In this document: positions 17,116-25,534 of the stretch, piece after piece
Layout: each line of letters starts with the position of its first letter
Position numbering within the stretch: position 1 is the stretch's first letter
Assembly: GCF_900116385.1 (NCBI RefSeq)
Contig: NZ_FPCI01000001.1
Coordinates: 434,001 to 498,000, forward strand
DNA: 64,000 nucleotides
DNA from: Pseudoxanthomonas sp. YR558
GTDB taxonomy: Bacteria > Pseudomonadota > Gammaproteobacteria > Xanthomonadales > Xanthomonadaceae
Direction of reading: 5' to 3'
Notes under the pieces: generated by a model
The model's input: only the letters and a program-made list of their open reading frames with translations
The model's database searches: none
What the model was told of the DNA's origin: nothing
Made by a program: the position numbers and the translations under genes

Positions 17116-18516
17116 TCACTCGAAGCTGCCCACCGAGTCGTGGGCCAGGTTGTCGAAACGCGTGTATTCGCCGAAGAACCGCAGCTTGCACGAACCCGTC
17201 GGACCCGAACGCTGCTTGCCGATGATGATCTCGGCCAGGCCTTTGTCTGGCGAGGTTTCCTTGTTGTAGTAGTCGTCGCGGTAGATGAAGACGATCATGT
17301 CGGCGTCCTGCTCGATGGCGCCCGATTCGCGCAGGTCGGCCATCACGGGACGTTTGTCGGTGCGCGTTTCCAGCGAGCGATTGAGCTGCGACAGCGCAAG
17401 CACCGGCACGTTCAGCTCTTTCGCCAGGCCCTTCAGCGAACGCGAGATCTCGGAGATCTCGGTGGCGCGATTCTCGCTGTTGCCGGGCACCGACATCAGC
17501 TGCAGGTAGTCGATGACGATCAGACCCAGGTCGTGCTCGCGCTTCAGACGGCGCGCCTTCGAGCGCAGCACATCCGGCGACAGGCCCGGCGTATCGTCGA
17601 TGAAGACCTTCGCTTGGTCCTTGAGGATGCGGATGGCGCTGGTGACGCGGCTCCAGTCCTCGTCTTCCAACGAGCCCGTGCGCAGGCGGGTCGCATTGAT
17701 GCGCCCGACCGATGAAATCAGGCGCATGGCCAGCTGGCCGGCCGACATTTCCATCGAGAACACGGCCACGGCCTTCTTCGACTTGATCGCCGCGTACTCG
17801 GCGATGTTCAGCGCGAACGTGGTCTTGCCCATGGCAGGACGCGCGGCCAAGATCACCAGGTCGGTGGGCTGCAGGCCAGCGGTCATCATGTCGAATTCGT
17901 TGTAGCCCGTCGGCAGGCCGGTCACGGTACCGCCGCTTTCCGAACGAATGCGCAGGACCTCGAAGGCGTCCTTCAGTGCATCGTTCATCGCCACGAAGTC
18001 GGTGCGCCCGCGGGCGCCCTGCTCGGCGATGGCGAAGACCTTCTGCTCAGCGATCGCCAGCATCTCGTCGCTTTCCTTGCCCTCGGGCTGGAACGCGTCG
18101 TTGACGATGTCGGTGCCCACCTCGATCAGCTGGCGCATCACCGCCTTGTCGCGGACGATCTCGGCATAGGCGGTGATGTTGGCGGCGGAGGGCGTGGTGC
18201 TGGCCAGTTCGACCAGATAGGCACCACCGGCCACCAGGTCCATCTGGCCCTGGGACTCGAACCATTCGCCCAGGGTCACGGCGTCGAACGGCCGGCTACG
18301 CTCGGCCAGTTCCGCGATCGCGCGGTAGATCAGCTGATGGTCGCGACGGTAGAAATCGTTGGCGGTGAGCTTGTCGTTGATGCGGTCATAGGCTTCCGGC
18401 GCCAGCATGAGGCCGCCCAGCACCGCCTGCTCCGCCTCGGTGGAGTGTGGCGGCACGCGGAGCTGTTCGATGCGCGAATCGTGGGGATCCTGGCGGAAAC
18501 CGGTGCGTGCGGACAT
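17116..18516 (-). CDS. dnaB: Replicative DNA helicase DnaB
   Basis: A 466-residue hexameric helicase. The N-terminal primase-interacting domain starts near residue 20 (PPHSTEAEQAVLGGLML). A linker leads to the RecA-like motor with Walker A ARPAMGKTTFALN (about residue 225), Walker B-like LGLIVIDYLQLM (about 330) and the closing KQRSGPTGSCKLRFFGEYTRFDN. The start is taken as ATG 18516 (MSARTGFRQ) because it has an upstream AGGAG; an in-frame ATG at 18561 would add 15 residues. rplI upstream has its own terminator and a consensus DnaA box lies between, so dnaB is likely transcribed on its own. Confidence 0.95.
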   Translation of the reverse strand: MSARTGFRQDPHDSRIEQLRVPPHSTEAEQAVLGGLMLAPEAYDRINDKLTANDFYRRDHQLIYRAIAELAERSRPFDAVTLGEWFESQGQMDLVAGGAYLVELASTTPSAANITAYAEIVRDKAVMRQLIEVGTDIVNDAFQPEGKESDEMLAIAEQKVFAIAEQGARGRTDFVAMNDALKDAFEVLRIRSESGGTVTGLPTGYNEFDMMTAGLQPTDLVILAARPAMGKTTFALNIAEYAAIKSKKAVAVFSMEMSAGQLAMRLISSVGRINATRLRTGSLEDEDWSRVTSAIRILKDQAKVFIDDTPGLSPDVLRSKARRLKREHDLGLIVIDYLQLMSVPGNSENRATEISEISRSLKGLAKELNVPVLALSQLNRSLETRTDKRPVMADLRESGAIEQDADMIVFIYRDDYYNKETSPDKGLAEIIIGKQRSGPTGSCKLRFFGEYTRFDNLAHDSVGSFE

Positions 18517-18609
18517 GGGCGGTGCAAGCTCCTGCGGCGCATGCGGGGCGAAGGCCCGCACGGCCGGACATGGTAGGCAGTCCGTGCCCGGGGGTGTTGC
18601 AGATAAGTA

Positions 18610-18618
18610 TGTGGATAA
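18610..18618 (-). promoter_or_regulatory. Consensus DnaA box upstream of dnaB
   Basis: The minus strand reads TTATCCACA at 18618-18610, the perfect high-affinity DnaA box, 94 bases before the dnaB ATG and in the same intergenic stretch as its presumed promoter. DnaA could regulate the helicase gene here. No cluster of further boxes is seen, so it is not an origin. Confidence 0.7.
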
Positions 18619-18656
18619 CCGGTGGGCATCTCAGCGCCTGCGACAGGCGCGCCCAC

Positions 18657-18687
18657 AAAACAGGACGGGCGCCTTGCGGCGCCCGTC
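18657..18687 (-). terminator. Terminator after rplI
   Basis: On the minus strand GACGGGCGCC and GGCGCCCGTC form a 10-bp stem with a GCAA loop (18687-18664), followed by CTGTTTT. It closes the rpsF-rpsR-rplI operon and separates it from dnaB. Confidence 0.85.
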
Positions 18688-18718
18688 TGTCGGCATCACG
18701 GGGTGATGCGCGGGTGGA

Positions 18719-19168
18719 TCAGGCTTCGGCCTGCACGACGACCTTGACGGTCGTCTGCACGTCGGCGTGCAGCTTCACGACGATCTCGTACTCGCCGATG
18801 TTGCGCAGCGCGCCTTCGCCCATGATGACCTCGCTTTTCTCGAGCGGCAGGCCGGCGGCGGTGAAGGCGTCGGCGATGTCGCGCGGGCCGACCGAACCGA
18901 ACAGCTTGCCTTCGGTCGCGGCATTGGCGGTGATCGTGACGCTCGCGCCTTCCAGCTTGGCGGCACGGCTTTCGGCGTCGTCATGCACGGCCTTGGCCTT
19001 GGCTTCGTACTCGGCGCGCTTGGCTTCGAACTCGGCGACGTTGGCGGCGGTGGCCGGCACGGCCTTGCCCTGCGGCACCAGGTAGTTGCGGCCGTAGCCC
19101 GGCTTCACGTTGACCTTGTCGCCCAGGACGCCCAGGTTGGTCACTTTCTGCAGAAGAATCAGTTCCAT
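18719..19168 (-). CDS. rplI: 50S ribosomal protein L9
   Basis: A 149-residue protein of standard length. The N-terminal domain begins [30 protein letters not shown], the L9 signature. The long central helix (about residues 41-75, Glu/Ala/Lys-rich) and the C-terminal RNA-binding domain ([15 protein letters not shown], about 88-149) follow. It binds 23S rRNA near the L1 stalk. Third gene of the S6-S18-L9 operon; a terminator-like hairpin lies between rpsR and this gene, so it may be made at a lower level. Confidence 0.97.
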   Translation of the reverse strand: MELILLQKVTNLGVLGDKVNVKPGYGRNYLVPQGKAVPATAANVAEFEAKRAEYEAKAKAVHDDAESRAAKLEGASVTITANAATEGKLFGSVGPRDIADAFTAAGLPLEKSEVIMGEGALRNIGEYEIVVKLHADVQTTVKVVVQAEA

Positions 19169-19230
19169 CGTATTGCTCCGTATTCGTTAGCAGGCGGGCC
19201 TGCAGCGATTGGCTGTCCGAATGACAGTGG

Positions 19231-19259
19231 GAAGAAGGAGCCTCCCCATGCGGGGAGGC
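19231..19259 (-). terminator. Internal hairpin between rpsR and rplI
   Basis: On the minus strand GCCTCCCC and GGGGAGGC form an 8-bp stem with a 4-base loop (19259-19240), followed by TCCTTCTTC. The pyrimidine run is interrupted, so it probably acts as a partial terminator or processing site inside the ribosomal protein operon. Confidence 0.55.
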
Positions 19260-19265
19260 CCTGGA

Positions 19266-19496
19266 TTACACGTCGTGGTTGTCCGTGTACGGGATCAGCG
19301 CCAGGAAACGGGCGCGCTTGACCGCGGCGGACAGCTGGCGCTGGTAGCGCGACTTGGTGCCGGTGACGCGGCTCGGCACGATCTTGCCGTTCTCGGTCAG
19401 GTACTGGCGCAGGGTGTTGAGATCCTTGTAGTCGATCTCTTTCACGCCTTCGGCGGTGAACTTGCAGAACTTGCGGCGACGGAAGAACTTGGACAT
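19266..19496 (-). CDS. rpsR: 30S ribosomal protein S18
   Basis: A 76-residue protein beginning [25 protein letters not shown], with the conserved [28 protein letters not shown] core. It pairs with S6 on the 30S platform, matching the order rpsF-rpsR on the minus strand. Only 11 bases separate it from the rpsF stop. Cys11 is the single cysteine of the basic N terminus and fits the zinc-independent form. Confidence 0.98.
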   Translation of the reverse strand: MSKFFRRRKFCKFTAEGVKEIDYKDLNTLRQYLTENGKIVPSRVTGTKSRYQRQLSAAVKRARFLALIPYTDNHDV

Positions 19497-19507
19497 GGGT
19501 GGGCTCC

Positions 19508-19936
19508 TTAGGCGGCTTCGGCGTTGTCGGAATCGGTCGAAGCGGCGTTGCCGGCCTCGCCTTCATCGTCGTCACGGCGACGACGCTCGCCACGCTCGGG
19601 CTTGTCGCCCTTCTCGTCCTTGTTCTTCATGATCAGCGACTGCTCGGTATCCGGGCCATCACGCTTGATGACCAGGTTGCGCAGCACCGCATCGTTGAAG
19701 CGGAAGCTCTCGACCAGCTCGTTCAACACGGCCTGGTCGGCTTCGATGTTGAGCAGCACGTAGTGGGCCTTCACCAGGTTCTGGATCGGGTACGCCAGCT
19801 GACGGCGGCCCCAGTCTTCCAGGCGGTGGATCGTACCGTTGCCGCCCTCGATCAACGCCTTGTAGCGCTCGATCATGGCCGGCACCTGCTCGCTCTGGTC
19901 CGGGTGGACCAGGAACACGACTTCATAGTGACGCAT
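19508..19936 (-). CDS. rpsF: 30S ribosomal protein S6
   Basis: A 142-residue protein. Residues 1-95 are the S6 fold ([52 protein letters not shown]). The last ~40 residues are a highly charged tail ([22 protein letters not shown]) with no pure glutamate run. The start is ATG 19936; upstream in-frame codons lie in the leader. First gene of the S6-S18-L9 operon, with a recognisable promoter at 20063-20091 and a ~120-base leader, where S6:S18 autoregulation acts in other bacteria. Confidence 0.97.
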   Translation of the reverse strand: MRHYEVVFLVHPDQSEQVPAMIERYKALIEGGNGTIHRLEDWGRRQLAYPIQNLVKAHYVLLNIEADQAVLNELVESFRFNDAVLRNLVIKRDGPDTEQSLIMKNKDEKGDKPERGERRRRDDDEGEAGNAASTDSDNAEAA

Positions 19937-20062
19937 CGTTTTGTACCTTTCGGATGTGGGCCCGACCGGGAAAATCCCGTGGGCGGAACAGCCCCCCGAA
20001 CGTCCGGAACGGACGCGGTGGGGCAAGGACCCGGTTGCCAGACTGGCGGCCGGGAGCAGGAA
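19937..20062 (-). promoter_or_regulatory. rpsF leader with hairpins
   Basis: The transcribed leader holds at least two hairpins: CGTCCG/CGGACG at 20001-20015 (3-base loop) and CGGGA/TCCCG at 19967-19979 (3-base loop). In other phyla the S6:S18 complex represses its own mRNA by binding a leader structure. Whether this leader carries that motif cannot be decided by eye. Confidence 0.35.
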
Positions 20063-20091
20063 AGTATGGCAGGTCAGTCACTTAGGGGCAA
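20063..20091 (-). promoter_or_regulatory. Probable promoter of rpsF-rpsR-rplI
   Basis: On the minus strand TTGCCC (20091-20086) and CATACT (20068-20063) are spaced by 17 bases, with TG two bases before the -10. Transcription would begin near 20056. Confidence 0.5.
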
Positions 20092-20111
20092 GTCCTGCCT
20101 CTGGACGTGGC

Positions 20112-20450
20112 TCAGGCGGCGTCCGCCGAGGTCGTGAAGCTCTCGCCGCAGCCGCATTCGGCGGCCGCATTGGGGTTGCGGAAGGTGAACGTCTCGGACA
20201 GCCCCTGCTTGGCGAAGTCGATTTCGGTCCCGTCCACCAGCGGCAGGCTGTCGGCGTCCACATAGATCCGCACGCCTGCGAACTCGAACACGGTATCGCC
20301 GTCGCGCTGATCGCGAGCCAGGTCCGCCACATGGCCCCAGCCGGAGCAGCCGGTGCGGGTAACCCCGAACCGCAGGCCCAGCGCGCCCGGCGTCTGCGCG
20401 ACGAAACGCTGCACGCGTTCGAGTGCGACCGGGGTGAGGGTGATGGCCAT
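20112..20450 (-). CDS. A-type iron-sulfur cluster carrier (IscA/HesB family)
   Basis: A 112-residue protein with the three conserved cysteines of A-type carriers: one in GVTRTGCSGWGH (about residue 35) and the pair CGCGESF (about 99-101). These bind an Fe-S cluster for delivery to apoproteins. It is closer to IscA/ErpA than to NfuA (no thioredoxin-like CxxC domain). The SGWGHV variation after the first Cys differs from the usual SG(Y/F). It stands alone, not within an isc or suf operon, so the exact paralogue (IscA, ErpA or SufA) is left open. Confidence 0.88.
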   Translation of the reverse strand: MAITLTPVALERVQRFVAQTPGALGLRFGVTRTGCSGWGHVADLARDQRDGDTVFEFAGVRIYVDADSLPLVDGTEIDFAKQGLSETFTFRNPNAAAECGCGESFTTSADAA

Positions 20451-20510
20451 GGGGAGCTCCTGTGCGACGGGACGATTATAGCCGCGGGTGCGCCGTCGGC
20501 CGCGCGGCTC

Positions 20511-20539
20511 TTGCTAAACTCCGCGTTCCATAAATAAGA
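20511..20539 (+). promoter_or_regulatory. Possible asnS promoter
   Basis: TTGCTA at 20511-20516 and an A/T-rich block with ATAAGA at 20534-20539 are 17 bases apart, about 20 bases before the asnS ATG. GAAGGA lies 7 bases before the start codon as ribosome-binding site. The -10 match is weak. Confidence 0.3.
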
Positions 20540-20561
20540 CTGTTACCGAAGGATTCAAGCC

Positions 20562-21962
20562 ATGACGGTGGTAAGCGTCGAACATGCGCTGGCGGGCAAG
20601 CTCCCGGCCGGCGGCGAGGTCACGGTGCGCGGCTGGGTGCGCACGCGGCGCGACTCCAAGGCGGGGCTTTCCTTCGTCAACGTCAGCGACGGCTCGTGCT
20701 TCGCCCCGATCCAGGTGGTGGCACCCGACGCGCTGTCCAACTATGAATCCGAGATCAAGCACCTGACCACCGGCTGCGCGGTCGTCGCCACCGGCACCCT
20801 GGTGGCCTCGCAGGGCCAGGGCCAGAGCTTCGAGATCCAGGCCTCGTCGATCGAGGTGGTGGGCTGGGTGGAAGATCCCCTCACCTACCCTATGCAGCCC
20901 AAGCAGCATTCGCTGGAATACCTGCGCGAATTCGCCCACCTGCGCCCGCGCACCAACCTGTTCGGCGCAGTCACCCGCATCCGCAATTCGCTGGCGCAGG
21001 CCGTGCACCGGTTCTTCCACGAGAACGGTTACTTCTGGATCAGCACGCCGATCATCACCACCTCCGACGCCGAAGGCGCAGGCCAGATGTTCCGCGTGTC
21101 CACGCTAGACCTGGTCAATCTGCCTCGCGACAAGGAAGGTGCCGTTGATTTCTCGCGCGACTTCTTCGGCAAGGAAACCTTCCTGACAGTGTCCGGCCAG
21201 CTCAACGCCGAGGCGTACGCGCTGGCCATGAGCAAGGTCTACACCTTCGGCCCCACCTTCCGCGCCGAAAACAGCAACACCACCCGCCACCTTGCCGAAT
21301 TCTGGATGATCGAGCCGGAAGTCGCGTTCAACGACCTGGCCGCTAACGCGCAGCTGGCCGAGGACTTCCTGAAGTACCTGTTTCGTGCCGTGCTCACCGA
21401 GCGCGCCGACGACTTGGCGTTCATCGCCGAGCGCGTCGAGCCGACCGCGCTGACCCGCCTGGAAGCTTTCGTCAACTCGCCGTTCGAGCGCATCGACTAC
21501 ACCGACGCGATCTCGCTGCTGCAGAAGTCGGGGCAGAAGTTCGAGTTCCCGGTCGAATGGGGCCTGGATCTCCAGACCGAACACGAACGTTGGCTGACCG
21601 AACAACATGTCGGCCGCCCCGTCGTGGTGACCAACTACCCCGAGCACTTTAAGGCCTTCTATATGCGCCTGAACGACGACGGCAAGACCGTCGCCGCGAT
21701 GGACGTTTTGGCGCCCGGTATCGGCGAGATCATCGGTGGCAGCCAGCGCGAGGAGCGTCTGGACGTACTGGATGCACGCATGGCCCAGTTCGGCCTGGAT
21801 CCGGCGCATTACGGCTGGTACCGCGACTTCCGCCGCTATGGCTCGGTGCCGCACGCCGGCTTCGGCCTGGGCTTCGAGCGCCTGGTGGTCTACGTGTGCG
21901 GATTGAGCAACATCCGCGACGCCATCGCCTACCCGCGCGCGCCCGGTAACGCGGAGTTCTGA
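20562..21962 (+). CDS. asnS: Asparaginyl-tRNA synthetase
   Basis: A 466-residue class IIb aminoacyl-tRNA synthetase that charges tRNA-Asn. The N-terminal OB-fold anticodon-binding domain spans about residues 15-105 ([22 protein letters not shown]). The catalytic domain has motif 2 in [21 protein letters not shown] (about 228-248) and motif 3 in [16 protein letters not shown] near the C terminus. Length is as in E. coli. The next gene overlaps the stop by one base. Confidence 0.97.
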   Translation: MTVVSVEHALAGKLPAGGEVTVRGWVRTRRDSKAGLSFVNVSDGSCFAPIQVVAPDALSNYESEIKHLTTGCAVVATGTLVASQGQGQSFEIQASSIEVVGWVEDPLTYPMQPKQHSLEYLREFAHLRPRTNLFGAVTRIRNSLAQAVHRFFHENGYFWISTPIITTSDAEGAGQMFRVSTLDLVNLPRDKEGAVDFSRDFFGKETFLTVSGQLNAEAYALAMSKVYTFGPTFRAENSNTTRHLAEFWMIEPEVAFNDLAANAQLAEDFLKYLFRAVLTERADDLAFIAERVEPTALTRLEAFVNSPFERIDYTDAISLLQKSGQKFEFPVEWGLDLQTEHERWLTEQHVGRPVVVTNYPEHFKAFYMRLNDDGKTVAAMDVLAPGIGEIIGGSQREERLDVLDARMAQFGLDPAHYGWYRDFRRYGSVPHAGFGLGFERLVVYVCGLSNIRDAIAYPRAPGNAEF

Positions 21963-22267
21963 TGATCCTGTTCTTCGCCCTGTGCTTCGTTGGCGTGGCG
22001 ATCGCCGGGTTCTGCGCCTTCGTCATCTTCTGGCCGTTGACCCTCGTGCATGTCCGCGACCGTCATGGCGCGCTCGGTGCCGAATGGGGCGAAGGCGCTT
22101 TCCTGAAGCCCGTCGCCCTGCGCTGGCTGCTCGGTGGCGGTTACCGCGCGATTCCGGACCCGTCGCTGTCGGGCTTGGCGACGCCGGCACGGATTTCGCT
22201 CTGCGTGATCCTGTTCGGCCTTGCGATGGCCGGCTTGTTGGCCCTGTGGGCCGAGGCATTCGCATGA
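21962..22267 (+). CDS. Small inner-membrane protein of unknown function
   Basis: A 101-residue protein with two predicted membrane helices (about residues 4-25 and 78-97) and a soluble middle part with Trp and Gly-rich stretches (RWLLGGGYRAIPDPS). I do not recognise a family. Its ATG shares one base with the asnS stop and its own stop overlaps the next ATG by four bases, so it is translated from the asnS transcript and coupled to the following gene. Confidence 0.7.
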   Translation: MILFFALCFVGVAIAGFCAFVIFWPLTLVHVRDRHGALGAEWGEGAFLKPVALRWLLGGGYRAIPDPSLSGLATPARISLCVILFGLAMAGLLALWAEAFA

Positions 22268-22572
22268 ATCCGTTCCTCCGCGAAGACTGGTACCTGGCCT
22301 CACTCGGCCGCACCCTGATTTGGGCGCGCCTGCGCGTGTTGGAAGCCGGCACGGCCGAAGTGCTCGACAGCGACGGCAATACCCTGCCCTACGACAGCGA
22401 GGACAGCGCCCGCGCGGCCCTGTTCGATGCGGAATTCGTGGCGTTCGATGGCCTGGACGAAGACGACGCGCTGGCGCGCGGCTTCGCCCTGACTGGCGTG
22501 GCGCCGCCCCAAGGCGAGGACGATGCCGCATTGATCCCGCAGATGGTGCGGTCGCTGGGCGGTCGCGCCTGA
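22264..22572 (+). CDS. Small acidic protein of unknown function
   Basis: A 102-residue acidic protein (many Asp/Glu; SDGNTLPYDSEDSARAALFDAEFVAFDGLDEDDA). No membrane segment or known motif. The pattern of a short beta-rich start followed by an acidic domain is seen in small conserved proteins of Xanthomonadaceae next to asnS, but no function is known to me. Start at ATG 22264 gives ATGA overlap with the preceding gene. Confidence 0.7.
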   Translation: MNPFLREDWYLASLGRTLIWARLRVLEAGTAEVLDSDGNTLPYDSEDSARAALFDAEFVAFDGLDEDDALARGFALTGVAPPQGEDDAALIPQMVRSLGGRA

Positions 22573-22579
22573 CACCCGC

Positions 22580-23209
22580 GTGTACACGCCGCGCGCCTTC
22601 GCCGAAGCCGACCTCGCCGAACTCGACGGGCTGATCGCCCGCGATGCCTTCGTCACCCTGGTGACTGTCGCGGACGGATTGCCCTTCGTGAGCCACCTGC
22701 CCGTGCTGTATGCGCGGGAGGGCGAACAGGTCGTCGTGGAGGGCCACTGGGCACGACCGAATCCCCAGGCACGCCACGCCGGTCCCGCTTTGCTCATCGT
22801 CCACGGTCCCCATGCCTACGTGTCGCCCGGCTGGTATGCGGACAAGGAAGAAGCGGCGCGCGTCCCGACCTGGAACTACGCGGTCGCGCATCTGCATGGC
22901 ACGCTGGAAACCACCGACGACACCGCGCGTCTGGCGTCGATCGTCGACCGCCTCAGCCAGAAGAACGAAGCGCATGTCGGCAACGACTGGCGCTTCGAAC
23001 ATGAACGCGATGACCACATGCGCCAGTTGCGCGGCATCATCGGCTTCCGCTTCGTCGCCGAACGGATCGAACTGAAGTTCAAGCTCAGCCAGAACCATCC
23101 GGTCGCGAATGTCGAAGGCGCGGCGGATGCGCTGCAGCGACTGGGTGGCGAGGACAACCTGGAAATCGCGGCGTTGATGCGCGATCGGCTCGCACGCCGC
23201 ACCGACTGA
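22580..23209 (+). CDS. PaiB-like FMN-binding protein
   Basis: A 209-residue protein matching the PaiB family (FMN-binding, split-barrel fold), begun by GTG at 22580 (MYTPRAFAEADLAELDGLI). Landmarks are FVSHLPVLY, VEGHWARPNPQA, YVSPGWYADKEEAARVPTWNYAVAHLHG and the late FKLSQNHP. In Bacillus subtilis paiB sits with the polyamine acetyltransferase paiA and affects sporulation and protease genes; no paiA is present here, so the regulatory role cannot be carried over. Eight bases after the preceding stop, so probably co-transcribed with asnS. Confidence 0.85.
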   Translation: MYTPRAFAEADLAELDGLIARDAFVTLVTVADGLPFVSHLPVLYAREGEQVVVEGHWARPNPQARHAGPALLIVHGPHAYVSPGWYADKEEAARVPTWNYAVAHLHGTLETTDDTARLASIVDRLSQKNEAHVGNDWRFEHERDDHMRQLRGIIGFRFVAERIELKFKLSQNHPVANVEGAADALQRLGGEDNLEIAALMRDRLARRTD

Positions 23210-23266
23210 GGCCTGCGCACCCACGCACCGGTACACTCGACGCACTCTTATTCCGGAACACGCCGC

Positions 23267-24055
23267 ATGGACTTGAACCTCGCTGGTCGACACGCGCTGG
23301 TCTGCGGCGCCTCCGAGGGCATAGGCCGTGCCGCGGCCGTCGAACTCGCACTGCTGGGCGCAGACGTCACGGTGCTGGCCCGTCGCGCGACCGCACTGGC
23401 AGAGGTGGCCGCCGCCCTGCCCCTCGTCGTGGAGGGCCAGCGTCACGGCGCGCTCGCGCAGGACGTCGCGGAGACCGCAGCGCTGGAGGCCGGCGTCCGC
23501 GCGTTGGTGACCGACCGGCCCGTCCATATCCTGGTCAACAACACCGGCGGCCCACCCGGCGGCCGCGCGCTGGACGCCGGCGCCGACGACTACCTCGCCG
23601 CGTTCCAGCGCCACCTGCTGGCGAACCAGGTGCTCGCAAGCGCCGTGGTGCCCGGCATGCGCGCCGCCCATTGGGGCCGGATCATCAACGTGGTCTCCAC
23701 CTCGGTGAAGGAACCGATCGCCAACCTCGGCGTGTCCAACACCATCCGCGGTGCAGTAGCCAGTTGGGCCAAGACGCTGTCGAAGGAGCTCGGCGCTGAC
23801 GGCATTACCGTCAACAACGTGCTACCCGGCTATACGCGCACCCAACGGTTGGAGCAGATCCTGCGCGACCGGGTACAGGCGACCGGAAAGGACGAGGCGG
23901 CCATCAGCGCCGCCATGCTGGCCAGCGTGCCCGCCGGCCGCTTCGCCGACGCGCACGAGGTGGCGGCCGCGATCGCCTTCCTCGCCACGCCGGCCGCGGC
24001 CTATGTCAACGGTGTCAGCCTGGCCGTCGACGGCGGCCGCATGCAGTCGCTCTGA
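23267..24055 (+). CDS. Atypical SDR-family protein lacking the catalytic Tyr and Lys
   Basis: A 262-residue Rossmann protein of the short-chain dehydrogenase family. The cofactor motif CGASEGIGRA (about residues 13-21) and NNTGGPPGG (about 91-99) are present, and the family's Ser is in INVVSTSV. Where classical members have YxxxK this protein has S-N-T-I-R (then GAVASWAKTLSKE), so Tyr is Ser and Lys is Arg. The C terminus (YVNGVSLAVDGGRMQSL) is normal. Several uncharacterised bacterial SDRs share this change. It begins the kynurenine catabolism run, 36-42 bases before the aldehyde dehydrogenase, but no pathway step needs it; a binding or non-classical role is possible. Confidence 0.85.
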   Translation: MDLNLAGRHALVCGASEGIGRAAAVELALLGADVTVLARRATALAEVAAALPLVVEGQRHGALAQDVAETAALEAGVRALVTDRPVHILVNNTGGPPGGRALDAGADDYLAAFQRHLLANQVLASAVVPGMRAAHWGRIINVVSTSVKEPIANLGVSNTIRGAVASWAKTLSKELGADGITVNNVLPGYTRTQRLEQILRDRVQATGKDEAAISAAMLASVPAGRFADAHEVAAAIAFLATPAAAYVNGVSLAVDGGRMQSL

Positions 24056-24091
24056 CGTCGGTCCGGGGGGCTTGTCAGCCGGGTTAAGCTA

Positions 24092-25519
24092 ATGGGCATG
24101 GAACGCTACAGCCACTTCATCGATGGCGAACCTCGCGCCGGTGGCGCCTGGCGTCCCGTCTTCGAGCCGGCTTCTGCCGAGGTCTATGCTGAGGTGGCCG
24201 ATGGCACCGAAAGCGATGTACTGCAAGCTATAGATGCCGCAGAAACCGCCTTCCCGGGATGGGCTGCCCTTCCACCCAGCGTTCGTGCGCGTTGGCTGGA
24301 GCGCCTGGCCGATGCCCTGGAAGCGCGCTTGGACGCCTTCGCCGCCGCGGAGTCGCGGGATGCCGGCAAGCCACTGGCGCTGGCGCGCGACATCGAGATC
24401 CCCCGCGCGATCGCTAACCTGCGCTTCTTCGCGCATGCTGCGACCCAATTCGCCAGCGAGTCGCACCACGGCGAAGCCGGCCTCAACTACACCCTGCGCA
24501 TGCCGTTGGGCGTGGTGGCCGCGATATCGCCGTGGAACCTGCCGCTCTACCTCTTCACCTGGAAGATCGCGCCCGCGCTGGCTGCCGGCAACACCGTCGT
24601 CGCGAAACCGTCGGAGATCACGCCCGCCACTGCGACGATGCTGGGCGAACTCGCCGCAGAGATCGGCTTCCCGCGCGGCGTGCTGAACATCGTGCACGGA
24701 ACCGGGCCCGCCGTCGGCGAGCGCTTGGTCGTGCATCCGGCGGTCAAGGCCGTGTCGTTCACGGGCAGTACGGCGGTGGGCCGGCGCATCGCCGGGCTCG
24801 CCGGACCGCTATTGAAGAAGGTCTCGTTGGAGCTCGGCGGCAAGAACGCCACGCTGGTCTTCGCCAACAGCGACTGGCGCGCGCACCTGGACACCCTGCT
24901 CCGCTCGGCGTTCCAGAATGCGGGCCAGATTTGTTTGTGCGGATCCCGCCTGCTCGTGCAGCAGGCGATCTACGAGGAGTTCCGCGAAGCGCTGATCGAC
25001 CGTGCGCGGGCGCTGCAGGCCGGACCGCTGGACGATCCCGCCACGCGGCTCGGCGCCATGGTGTCGCAGGCCCACTTCGACAAGGTGCTGGGCTGCATCG
25101 CCCGTGCACGCGTCGAAGGCGGGCGCCTGCTCACCGGCGGGCACGCGCTGGACCGGCCCGGCTGGTTCATCGCGCCGACGATCATCGAAGGGCTGGGACC
25201 CGAAGCGGTCACCAACCGCGAGGAAATCTTCGGGCCCGTGGTGACGTTGCAGCCCTTCGAAGACGAATCCCATGCCTTGGCCCTGGCCAATGCCGGCGAC
25301 TACGGGCTGGCCGTCACCGTCTGGACACGCGACCTCGATCGCGCCCACCGTCTGGCTGCGCAGCTGCGCGCCGGCATCGTCTGGATCAACACCTGGATGA
25401 CCCGCGACCTGCGCACGCCGTTCGGCGGCACCGGCGCGTCCGGCCTGGGCCGCGAAGGCGGCCTGGAGGCCATGCGTTTCTTCACCGAACCCAAGAACGT
25501 CTGCGTGGCGTTGCGCTGA
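24092..25519 (+). CDS. amnC: 2-aminomuconate 6-semialdehyde dehydrogenase
   Basis: A 475-residue NAD-dependent aldehyde dehydrogenase (473 if ATG 24098 is used). Family motifs are intact: SPWNLPLYLFTWKIAPALAAGN, FTGSTAVGRRI, the general base in LELGGKNA and the active Cys in NAGQICLCGS (about residue 285). In this operon it best fits oxidation of 2-aminomuconate semialdehyde, product of ACMS decarboxylase, to 2-aminomuconate. By sequence alone a 2-hydroxymuconate semialdehyde dehydrogenase would look the same; context decides. No strong ribosome-binding site is seen for either ATG. Confidence 0.88.
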   Translation: MGMERYSHFIDGEPRAGGAWRPVFEPASAEVYAEVADGTESDVLQAIDAAETAFPGWAALPPSVRARWLERLADALEARLDAFAAAESRDAGKPLALARDIEIPRAIANLRFFAHAATQFASESHHGEAGLNYTLRMPLGVVAAISPWNLPLYLFTWKIAPALAAGNTVVAKPSEITPATATMLGELAAEIGFPRGVLNIVHGTGPAVGERLVVHPAVKAVSFTGSTAVGRRIAGLAGPLLKKVSLELGGKNATLVFANSDWRAHLDTLLRSAFQNAGQICLCGSRLLVQQAIYEEFREALIDRARALQAGPLDDPATRLGAMVSQAHFDKVLGCIARARVEGGRLLTGGHALDRPGWFIAPTIIEGLGPEAVTNREEIFGPVVTLQPFEDESHALALANAGDYGLAVTVWTRDLDRAHRLAAQLRAGIVWINTWMTRDLRTPFGGTGASGLGREGGLEAMRFFTEPKNVCVALR

Positions 25520-25534
25520 GGACGAATCAAGCGA

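Noticed and set aside
18590..18720. Replication origin near dnaB
   Set aside because: Only one DnaA box is seen, without an AT-rich unwinding element or dnaA/dnaN neighbours.
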